64,000 nt of DNA from Amycolatopsis mongoliensis (lineage in GTDB: Bacteria; Actinomycetota; Actinomycetes; Mycobacteriales; Pseudonocardiaceae). The stretch is taken from assembly GCF_030285665.1 (NCBI RefSeq), contig NZ_CP127295.1:6882001-6946000 (forward strand). The letters are read 5' to 3'. Both the position numbers and the translations under genes were made by a program. How positions within the stretch are numbered: position 1 is the first letter of the stretch; every line of letters starts with the position of its first letter. Below the pieces are notes generated by a model. It was not told the origin of the DNA and ran no database searches. It worked only from the letters and a program-made list of their open reading frames with translations. This document shows, piece by piece, positions 42,137 through 49,314 of the stretch.

Positions 42137-45100
42137 TCAGGGCTTCTGGTACGGGCGCGTCCCGCCGGTCTCGGCGTTGTGCTCGGTGACCTTGATGCCG
42201 TTCTGCTCCAGCTTCGGGTACTCGATCTTGTCGAAGATGTTGTCGGGCCGGCGGTAGGGGTAGATGTCGCCGTTCGGGTTCGGGATCCCGGTGCTGGTCT
42301 CCCTCCCGGGCTTGTCCGGGAAGACGACGTGGGTGTCCGGCGTCGAGTTCTTCGCGAACGTTTCCGACGCGTGGTCCCACTTCTCCTTGACGAAGTTCTT
42401 CTGGTCGAGGTTGGACGTGCCGTGGTCGCCGTGCGACCAGTACCCCTTGCCCGGGTCCTTCATCATCTTGTCGTCGACCCAGCCGGGCATCTTCAGGTGG
42501 TTGTCGGCGACGAGACCCTCGAGGGTGTTGCCGCCGTGCTGCTTGGCGACCGAGTTCGCCTTGAACTCGATCGAGCCCAGGTACGGGTCGTCCGGCGCGC
42601 CGTGGCCCTGCTTGTACCCGCCGGACCAGAAGAAGTGCTTGTCGGCGCGCATCATCTGGTCCAGGTCGGGCTTGAACTTCTCCCACTCCTCGCGCGTCAT
42701 GCGGTTCACGTCGACGCCGAGGTCGGGCTTCTTCGCCGGTGGCGGCTTGAGGTCCGGGTGCTGGTCGAAGTCGTCCGGGCGGGGCCGCTTCGTGCTCGAG
42801 GGCCCGCCGGTCTTGCCGCACGTGCCCACGAGCCCGAGCGGGTCGCCGGTGAGCAGCGGTTCGGTGACGTAGCCGACGGGGTCGGGCGCGGCGGCGAGCC
42901 CGAGCGGGTCCTGGCTGAGGTACCGCGCGGTTTCCGGGTCGTAGTAGCGGAACACGTTGTAGTGCAGCCCGGTTTCCTCGTCGCGGTGCTGCCCGGGGAA
43001 CGCCAGCGGGACGGCCGCCCCGTCGGCACCGGGCAGCGGCGCGCCCCAGAAGCTGCTGCGGTCCCGCCAGACCAGCGCGCCCCGCGCGTCCAGCAGCTCG
43101 GTCGGCGTGCCCGCGGGCGAGGTGATCACGCAGTGGAACCGTTCCTCGGACGCGGTGCGCTCGACCTGCACGACCGGGCGGCCGTCGGCGGGATGGCGCT
43201 CCCAGGTGAGGATCCGGCGCGATCCGTCCGCGCCGGACTCGACGCGCTCCACGAGATCGAAGCCGCTCCAGAGGAACCGCGTGTCGGCGGCGAGCTCGGG
43301 TTCGCCGTCGGCGCCGGTGACCCAGCGCCGCTTGGCGAACCGGCGGCCCAGCGGGTCGTAGTGGTACGTCCAGCGCGCGCCGTCCGGGGTCCGCACGCCG
43401 CGCATCCGGTCCAGCTGGTCCCACGAGTAGGTCCAGGACCGCTCGCCGCGGTGCCGGCCGGTGACCCGGCCCTGCGCGTCGCCGGTGTATCGGGTGCCGC
43501 CCGCCGAGACCAGCGTGTTCCCGCGGTAGGTCCGCGGACCCGGCAGCGACGGCGAGTCGGCCGAGGTGACACTGCCCGCGGCGTCGCGGGCGAACCGCTC
43601 GACCCCGCCGGGTCCGCGCGCCTCGCCGACCCGGCCCGCGGGGTCGAACTCCAGCCGCCAGGTGTCCCCGACCGCGGCGAGCCTGCCGTCGGGCCGGTAG
43701 CCGTAGGTGCGCTGCCCGACGCCGGCGATCTCCTCCTCGGCGAGCCGGTCCTCCGCGTCGAACCGCCGCCGGAGCAGCACCGTCCCGTCGACGCCGCGGG
43801 CGACCTCGCGCCCGGCCGCGTCGTGCTCGAACCCGACGTCGTGCCCGGCGATCCGCAGCGAGCGCGGCAGGCCCGCGTCGTCGAAGGTCCATGCACTGTC
43901 CACACCGGACGAGGTGCGGCGGCGCAGGAGCGTTCCTTCGTAGCTCCAGGCCACGCCGAGCCCGTTGATCGTCTCGGCGATCACCCGGCCGCGCCCGTCC
44001 CGGACGATCTCCAGGCGGGACTCGGCGTTCTCGGCGAGGGCCAGCCGGCCCAGGGCGTCGTAGGCGTAGCGGGTGACGTCCTCGGCCGTCCGCCGTTCGA
44101 CGACGTTGCCGAGGAGGTCGTAGGCGAACTCGGTGGGTTCGCCGAGGCCGTTGGTCATGCGCCGCAGCTGCCCGGCCTCGTCGTAGGCGTAGGTGAGCCG
44201 GCGGCCGTCGTAGTCGGTCTCCTCGACCAGACGCCCCGCCGGGTCGTAGGTGTAGCGCCAGGTGAGGCCCCGCGGGTTCGTCACCGCGGTGAGCCGCAGT
44301 TCGGTGTCGTAGCCGTAGGTCGTCCGCGCGCCCGCCGCGTCGATGTCGGCCACGGCGAGCCCGAACGGCCCGTACTGGCGGCGCCGCACGCCGCCTGCCG
44401 CGTCGCGGTACTCGACGACCTGCCCTTCCGCGTCGTGCAGCCAGGTTTCCCGGTCGCCGTGCGGGCCGATCCGCCAGGCGCGGCGGCCCTCGGCCGTCCA
44501 GCCCAGCCGGACCGCGCCGCCGGAGGCGGTGTGCACGAGCTGCGGCCGGCCGAACACGTCGCGGTCCCCGGGGCGCCCGTCGGTCGCCGGTGCGTCGGCG
44601 AGCGGGTCGGGCGCGGCTGCCGGATCGCCCGCCCCCGCGGCACCGGGCAGGACGGTGAACGGGTCGGCCGCGGGCACCACCCGGTGGACGGCGGCGTCGC
44701 CGTCGCCCACCTGCAGCCGCACCTCGCCCTCGGCCGCGGGTGCCGTCCGGACCACGGACCCGTCGGGGCGGATGACGGTGGCGAGCTCGCCGTCGCGGTA
44801 GTCGTACCGGGTTTCGCGGCCCAGTTCGTCCACTTGGGACAGCAGTTGGTCGTAGCGGCTCCAGGTGTAGCGCCGGGAGCCGCCCAGCGGGTCGATCCGT
44901 TCGACGAGCTGCCCGGCGTCGTTGAGCCGGTAGGTCCAGGTGTGGCCGAGCGCGTCGGTGTGCCGGGTGGCGCCGGGCTCGTAGGCGAACGTCGCGTTGT
45001 AGAAGCCGTTCGCCCCGACGGTGCGCACGCAGCGGCCGGCGGCGTCGTAGACGTAGCGGTACCAGGTGCCGGCGCGGTCCTGCCAGCCGACGAGCCGGTG

Positions 45101-46828
45101 CTCGAAGTCGTAGTCCAGCGTCATCGGGCGGCCCGCGAAGTCCGCGACGGTGGTCAGCTGGCCCAGCCGGTTGTAGCCGAACCGGACCAGCGGCGCGGCG
45201 TCGGGCGCGCCCAGGGCGACCACCCGGCCCTCGGCGGTGCCGATCCGGATCTCGACGCCGTCGTCGCGGCGCAGCGCGGTGGGCGTGCCGTCCGCGGCGT
45301 AGGCGATCTCGGTGCGGCTGCCGTTCTGCTCGATCGCCGTGAGCGCCGCGATCCGGCCGTTGCCGGTGAAGTGCAGTTCACGCTCGCCGGTGGAGAGCCG
45401 GTAGCCGCCGGGGGAGCGGTGCAGCGGGTGGCGCGGGCCTTCCAGCGGCAGCACGGGTCCGCCGGCGGGCACCGGGTAGACGAGGACCATGCCGTCCTCG
45501 GCGTGGAACCGGACGTGCTCGGGGCCGACCTCCAGCCGCTGGTCCAGGGTGGAGGCCCAGGACCGGCCGAACCAGCGGCCCGCGCGGTAGGCCGACAGGT
45601 GGGTGCGGGACAGCTCCAGGTCGCCCGCCTCGCTCGGCAGGGTCAGGTCGACCTGGGTCATCACGACCTCGCCGGTGGCGATGTCCACCGGGTCCCCGCA
45701 GTAGGTCTTCGAGTCCGACGGCAGGGCGCGGTCGCGCGGGCCGTCCCCCTTGGGGCCGCCCTTCGGCGTGCCCCCGCCGTCGGGCGCGCCCTTCGGGGTG
45801 CCCCCGGGCGGCGCCTCGACCTTCGGCGGCGGCGGGTCCGCCGGCGGGTCGGTCTTGGGTGGCGGGTCGCTCTTCGGGGGCGGGGTGTGGTCGCCGGAGG
45901 GTGTGGTCGAGTCGCCCTTCGCTCCCGAAGGTGTGGTGCTGTCCCCGCCCTTGGGCGTGGGCGGTGGGTCGGTCTTCGGCGGCGGGGCGTCCGGCCCGCC
46001 CTTGCCCTTGGGCCCGTCGAGGCCCTTGGGGTTGCCCTTGATGTCGATGCTCTTCGGCGGCGGCGCGGCCTTGCCCGGTTTGATGTTCTTGAGTGCCTTG
46101 GCGGCGTCGGAGAACAGGTCACCGGCTCGTTTGAGCAGCGGGATGAGTGCTTTCAGGGCGGTGACCAGCCGCTTGACCAGGTCGGCGATCTTCGACGCCG
46201 TTTTGGCGACCGCGTTGATGACCTGGGGCACGACCCAGGTCAGGCCGATGCCGAGGGTGAAGACGACCTGCAGTGCCCAGCTGATCAGGTGGCCGATGAG
46301 TTCGGCGATGATGTCGCGGACCAGCGCGCGGACCGCCGCGACGACTTCACCGGCGGTTTTGACGCCGCTGGAGGCGCCTTCGCAGCCCTTTTGCGCGGTC
46401 TCCAGCAGTGTCACGGTGTCCTGTGCGCGCTGCCGGTAGCTGTCTCCGCCGTTCCCGGTCCACGACGCGGTGTCGGTCTTGACCATGCCGGTCAGGTCTT
46501 CGCCGACGCTGCCCAGTTCGGTGGCGATGTTCTTCCAGGTCTCCGACTGGGCGGCGATCTCGTCGGCGTTGCCGGTCAGGCCGTTGAGGGCTTCCTTGAG
46601 CGGGCCGACGTGCTCGATCAACCAGCCGACGCCGGCGGCGAGGATCGCGCCGAACGGGTCCATCGCCATCGACAGGGCGTCCAGCGCGGTGCCGACGGCG
46701 CCGAGCGCGACCGAGGCCCAGTCGCCGCTTTCGATCGCCGACTTCAGGTCGTTCGCCGACTCCAGCAGCGACACACCCGAGTACGCCTTGGTCGAGTCCT
46801 TGGTCTCCGCGACCAGCGGGTTGCCCAC
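42137..46828 (-). CDS. RHS/YD-repeat polymorphic toxin with ADP-ribosyl cyclase-like C-terminal domain
   Basis: A 1563-residue protein. Residues 1-165 are a helical WXG100-like head with a W-T-G turn (ASWTGNGGDSY), suggesting type VII-like export. A hydrophobic stretch (170-215) and a Pro/Lys/Gly linker (250-375) follow. CGDPVDIATGEVVMTQVDL opens the RHS part (DUF6531), with many YD repeats (GRLVEETDYDGRRLTYAYDE) to the core end YLSQDPLGLAAA and GDPLGLVG (to 1335). The last ~190 residues match Aplysia ADP-ribosyl cyclase and CD38: HFFWSGGYKQGH (W1401), NTLEGLV (E1437), KEKWDHASETFA (W1484) and YRRPDNIFDKIEYPKL (E1536). These are the NAD-site residues of that family. GTG start with GAAAGG. No immunity gene lies downstream on this strand. 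Confidence 0.88.
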   Translation of the reverse strand: MGNPLVAETKDSTKAYSGVSLLESANDLKSAIESGDWASVALGAVGTALDALSMAMDPFGAILAAGVGWLIEHVGPLKEALNGLTGNADEIAAQSETWKNIATELGSVGEDLTGMVKTDTASWTGNGGDSYRQRAQDTVTLLETAQKGCEGASSGVKTAGEVVAAVRALVRDIIAELIGHLISWALQVVFTLGIGLTWVVPQVINAVAKTASKIADLVKRLVTALKALIPLLKRAGDLFSDAAKALKNIKPGKAAPPPKSIDIKGNPKGLDGPKGKGGPDAPPPKTDPPPTPKGGDSTTPSGAKGDSTTPSGDHTPPPKSDPPPKTDPPADPPPPKVEAPPGGTPKGAPDGGGTPKGGPKGDGPRDRALPSDSKTYCGDPVDIATGEVVMTQVDLTLPSEAGDLELSRTHLSAYRAGRWFGRSWASTLDQRLEVGPEHVRFHAEDGMVLVYPVPAGGPVLPLEGPRHPLHRSPGGYRLSTGERELHFTGNGRIAALTAIEQNGSRTEIAYAADGTPTALRRDDGVEIRIGTAEGRVVALGAPDAAPLVRFGYNRLGQLTTVADFAGRPMTLDYDFEHRLVGWQDRAGTWYRYVYDAAGRCVRTVGANGFYNATFAYEPGATRHTDALGHTWTYRLNDAGQLVERIDPLGGSRRYTWSRYDQLLSQVDELGRETRYDYRDGELATVIRPDGSVVRTAPAAEGEVRLQVGDGDAAVHRVVPAADPFTVLPGAAGAGDPAAAPDPLADAPATDGRPGDRDVFGRPQLVHTASGGAVRLGWTAEGRRAWRIGPHGDRETWLHDAEGQVVEYRDAAGGVRRRQYGPFGLAVADIDAAGARTTYGYDTELRLTAVTNPRGLTWRYTYDPAGRLVEETDYDGRRLTYAYDEAGQLRRMTNGLGEPTEFAYDLLGNVVERRTAEDVTRYAYDALGRLALAENAESRLEIVRDGRGRVIAETINGLGVAWSYEGTLLRRRTSSGVDSAWTFDDAGLPRSLRIAGHDVGFEHDAAGREVARGVDGTVLLRRRFDAEDRLAEEEIAGVGQRTYGYRPDGRLAAVGDTWRLEFDPAGRVGEARGPGGVERFARDAAGSVTSADSPSLPGPRTYRGNTLVSAGGTRYTGDAQGRVTGRHRGERSWTYSWDQLDRMRGVRTPDGARWTYHYDPLGRRFAKRRWVTGADGEPELAADTRFLWSGFDLVERVESGADGSRRILTWERHPADGRPVVQVERTASEERFHCVITSPAGTPTELLDARGALVWRDRSSFWGAPLPGADGAAVPLAFPGQHRDEETGLHYNVFRYYDPETARYLSQDPLGLAAAPDPVGYVTEPLLTGDPLGLVGTCGKTGGPSSTKRPRPDDFDQHPDLKPPPAKKPDLGVDVNRMTREEWEKFKPDLDQMMRADKHFFWSGGYKQGHGAPDDPYLGSIEFKANSVAKQHGGNTLEGLVADNHLKMPGWVDDKMMKDPGKGYWSHGDHGTSNLDQKNFVKEKWDHASETFAKNSTPDTHVVFPDKPGRETSTGIPNPNGDIYPYRRPDNIFDKIEYPKLEQNGIKVTEHNAETGGTRPYQKP

Positions 46829-46962
46829 TCCGCGACCTTTCTGACGTCCCGGCGAACTTTCCTGGAACTTTCAAGCAAGCCTGGACGAAAACTAGCAGCG
46901 CGTGGTGGGTGCCGGGATGAGCTGCCCGAAAATCCGGCGATCCCTGTCCCGGGCGGGCAACG

Positions 46963-47688
46963 TCACCGCACGGGCCGGCCGTCGAGGAAGAAGCCGCCGG
47001 TGGGGCCGTCGGCGGGCAGGGTCGCGGCCCAGACGATGCCGAGCGCGGCCTCCGCGGGTGAGCGGTCGTCGGCGTCGTCGCCGCGCTCGGGGTGGGTGGC
47101 GACCGAGCCGGGGTCGACGGCGTTGACCAGGATGCCCGTGTCGCGCAGTTCGGCGGCGAGGGACGCGGTGAGGGCGTTGAGGGCGTACTTGGCCAGCGAA
47201 TACCCGGGCGACCGGACGCCCCGGGTCGCGGCGGTGAACTGCGCGACGGCCGCGCTGGAGACAGCGACGATCCGGGCGGCCGGGGCGGCTCGCAGCAGCG
47301 GCAGGCACGCCTGGACCAGGGCCCAAGCGCCGAGGACGTCGACCGCGTAGGCGGTACTGGCCTCGGCCAGGTCCGCGTCGAGCACGGACGTCGTGGCGAA
47401 GTCGGGCATGGCGGCCGCGTTGTTGACCAGCACGTCGAGCCGGCCGGCGGTGGTGCGGACGAACTCGGCGCAGGCCGCGACGTCCGCCGGGTCCGTGACG
47501 TCGAGCCGCACCGCGTCCGCGGAGAGTCCTTCGGCGCCGAGCTTCGCGGCCAGCGCGCGCGTCCGGTCGAGGTCCCGGCCGGCGAGCACGGCGTGGTAGC
47601 CGCGGGTGGCGAGCTCACGGGCGACGGCGAACCCGAGGCCCTGAGGGCGGCTCGCGCCGGTGACGAGGGCGGTCTCGGTTTCGTTCAT
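46963..47688 (-). CDS. Short-chain dehydrogenase/reductase
   Basis: A 241-residue SDR. TALVTGASRPQGLGFAVAREL is the cofactor loop (G-A-S-R-P-Q-G-L-G), LDVLVNNAAAMPDF the NNAG variant, AARIVAVSSAAVAQF the Ser strand and SPGYSLAKYALNALTASLAAEL the active Y-x-x-x-K. It is intact, unlike the two other SDR traces in this window. It is divergent from the MarR gene at 47753 and shares a dyad with it. Substrate unknown. Confidence 0.9.
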   Translation of the reverse strand: MNETETALVTGASRPQGLGFAVARELATRGYHAVLAGRDLDRTRALAAKLGAEGLSADAVRLDVTDPADVAACAEFVRTTAGRLDVLVNNAAAMPDFATTSVLDADLAEASTAYAVDVLGAWALVQACLPLLRAAPAARIVAVSSAAVAQFTAATRGVRSPGYSLAKYALNALTASLAAELRDTGILVNAVDPGSVATHPERGDDADDRSPAEAALGIVWAATLPADGPTGGFFLDGRPVR

Positions 47689-47697
47689 GACTCATAC

Positions 47698-47714
47698 TGT
47701 AGGGATCTCCTACA
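47698..47714. promoter_or_regulatory. MarR-type operator between SDR and MarR genes
   Basis: TGTAGG (47698-47703) and CCTACA (47709-47714) are perfect arms with a 5-bp spacer, 10 bp upstream of the SDR start and 39 bp before the marR start. Position fits repression of both genes. Confidence 0.65.
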
Positions 47715-47752
47715 ATTGAGCCAACCCGCTTTTCCGCGGTAGGGTCGTGGCC

Positions 47753-48190
47753 ATGACCGACCGGCCCCGGGCGCTGCTGCGCTGGCCCACCTACGTGATG
47801 GGGCAGCTGCACCGCACCGGTGTCGGCCGCATCGACGAGGCGCTGGCCGGGACCGGCCTGGCCCTGCGCGACTACTACGTCCTGGTCTGCGTCGGCGAGT
47901 TCGGCCCGCTGGCCCAGCAGCGCGTCGCCGACCGGCTCGGCCTCGACCGCAGCGACCTGGTGAAGGTGCTCGACCGTCTCGAAGCCGCGGGCTGGGTGCT
48001 GCGGGAACGCGACACCGAGGACCGGCGCCGGCACGTCCTCACCCTGACCGAGGCCGGCCGGACCGCGGTCGCGCAGGTCGAGGAGGTCTCGGCCGCGGTC
48101 ACCGGCGAGCTGCTCTCCGAGCTGAGCCCGCGGGAACAGGAGACCCTGCACCGCTTGCTGCTCAAGGCTTTCGGAGAGCCGCCCGCCTGA
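47753..48190 (+). CDS. MarR-family transcriptional regulator
   Basis: A 145-residue protein: ALRDYYVLVCVGEFGPLAQQRVADRL and LDRSDLVKVLDRLEAAGWVLRERDTEDRRRHVLTLTEAG give the winged helix with the family's D-x-R wing. ATG 47753 is preferred; GTG 47747 is possible. It faces the intact SDR gene across the dyad at 47698-47714 and probably represses it in response to a phenolic or oxidant ligand. It ends 8 bp from the convergent desaturase gene. Confidence 0.88.
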   Translation: MTDRPRALLRWPTYVMGQLHRTGVGRIDEALAGTGLALRDYYVLVCVGEFGPLAQQRVADRLGLDRSDLVKVLDRLEAAGWVLRERDTEDRRRHVLTLTEAGRTAVAQVEEVSAAVTGELLSELSPREQETLHRLLLKAFGEPPA

Positions 48191-48198
48191 CGCGCCGC

Positions 48199-49134
48199 TC
48201 AGCCGTTCTTGAGCTTTTCCCGGCGCGCGGCCGCGGCGTCGCGGCGTTCTTCGAAGCGGGCCGCCTGGGCGTCGAGGGTCTTGAGGAAGGCCGCCAGCTC
48301 GTCGCGGGCGGCTTCGCCCACCGGGCCGAGGCCGGTCAGGTCGAACACCTTCCAGTAGCGCAGCAGCGGCAGGACGACGTCGTCGTGGTGGATCCGCAGG
48401 TCGTAGATGCCGGCCTTGGCGATCAGCGCCGCCTTCCTGGCGAAACTGGGGATCACCGCGCCCGGCATCGCGAACGACACGACCTCGTCGGTGATCGCGC
48501 GCATCATGGCGTCGGGGGAGATCTCCAGCGAGGCCTTCACCAGGTTGCGGTAGAAGACCATGTGGAGGTTCTCGTCCGTGGACACCCGGGCCAGCAGCCG
48601 TTCGGCCAGCGGGTCCTGCGTGTAGCGGCCGGTGTTGCGGTGCGAGATCCGGGTGGCCAGCTCCTGGAACGAGACGTAGGCGCACACCTGGAGCAGCGGC
48701 TTGTCGCCGGTGTCGTAGCCCGCCTGCATCGTCTCCATCCGCATGCGTTCCAGCTCGACGGGGTCGACGGCGCGGGTCACCAGCAGGTAGTCGCGGATGC
48801 AGATGCCGTGCCGGCCCTCTTCGGCCGTCCACCGGTGGACCCAGGTGCCCCACGCGCCGTCGCGGCCGAACGCGCGCTCGATCTCGCGGTGGTAGCTGGG
48901 GAGGTTGTCCTCGGTGAGGAGGTTGACCTCCAGCGCCGTCCGCGCGATCGGGGTGACCCGGGACTGCTCGGGGTCCCACGCCTCACCGCCGAGCTCGGCG
49001 AAGTCGCGCCCTTGGCTCCAGGGGACGTACTCGTGCGGCATCCACTCCTGGGCGGCGGCGAGGTGCCGGTTGAGGTTCTCTTCGACCGTCCCTTCCAGCT
49101 CGAACAACAGGCGCGTGCTTTCGGGAACCGGCAT
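48199..49134 (-). CDS. Acyl-ACP desaturase (DesA-like, diiron)
   Basis: A 311-residue ferritin-like protein. The diiron ligands are visible in order: LEGTVEENLNRHL (Glu), TAEEGRHGICIRDYL (E-E-x-x-H), VSFQELATRISHRNTG (Glu, with His) and VSTDENLHMVFYRNLV (D-E-N-x-H). WGTWVHRWTAEEGRH is typical of mycobacterial DesA1/DesA2 and plant stearoyl-ACP desaturases. It introduces a double bond in acyl-ACP chains and needs ferredoxin; no electron donor is encoded beside it. A nested palindrome lies directly upstream. Confidence 0.9.
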   Translation of the reverse strand: MPVPESTRLLFELEGTVEENLNRHLAAAQEWMPHEYVPWSQGRDFAELGGEAWDPEQSRVTPIARTALEVNLLTEDNLPSYHREIERAFGRDGAWGTWVHRWTAEEGRHGICIRDYLLVTRAVDPVELERMRMETMQAGYDTGDKPLLQVCAYVSFQELATRISHRNTGRYTQDPLAERLLARVSTDENLHMVFYRNLVKASLEISPDAMMRAITDEVVSFAMPGAVIPSFARKAALIAKAGIYDLRIHHDDVVLPLLRYWKVFDLTGLGPVGEAARDELAAFLKTLDAQAARFEERRDAAAARREKLKNG

Positions 49135-49149
49135 AAGGTCGTCCTTCCA

Positions 49150-49184
49150 TACCTACGCGACCGTAACTTACGGTGCCGTAGGTA
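49150..49184. promoter_or_regulatory. Nested palindromic operator of the desaturase gene
   Basis: The outer arms TACCTACG (49150-49157) and CGTAGGTA (49177-49184) and the inner arms ACCGTAA (49160-49166) and TTACGGT (49168-49174) are all perfect, sharing one centre at 49167. Only two base pairs of the 17-bp half differ. It starts 16 bp upstream of the ATG. This is the form of a TetR-type fatty-acid regulator site. The rest of 49135-49314 shows nothing else. Confidence 0.75.
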
Positions 49185-49314
49185 CTGTGAACGGACGCGG
49201 GGCCCGAGTGGTTCCCGCGGGTGGTGCCGGTCACGATTTCCGCAGCGGCGACGGCGGGGGCGAGCCCGGGCGGTAACCGGTCCGGTGTGGACGGTCAGCG
49301 GCGGGGCGGCGGGG

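Noticed and set aside
42179..47350. A 1723-codon open frame on the plus strand opposite the RHS toxin
   Set aside because: It is an antisense shadow: composition is Arg/Val/Gly/Pro-rich without domains, while the minus strand has WXG, RHS and cyclase motifs and a ribosome site.
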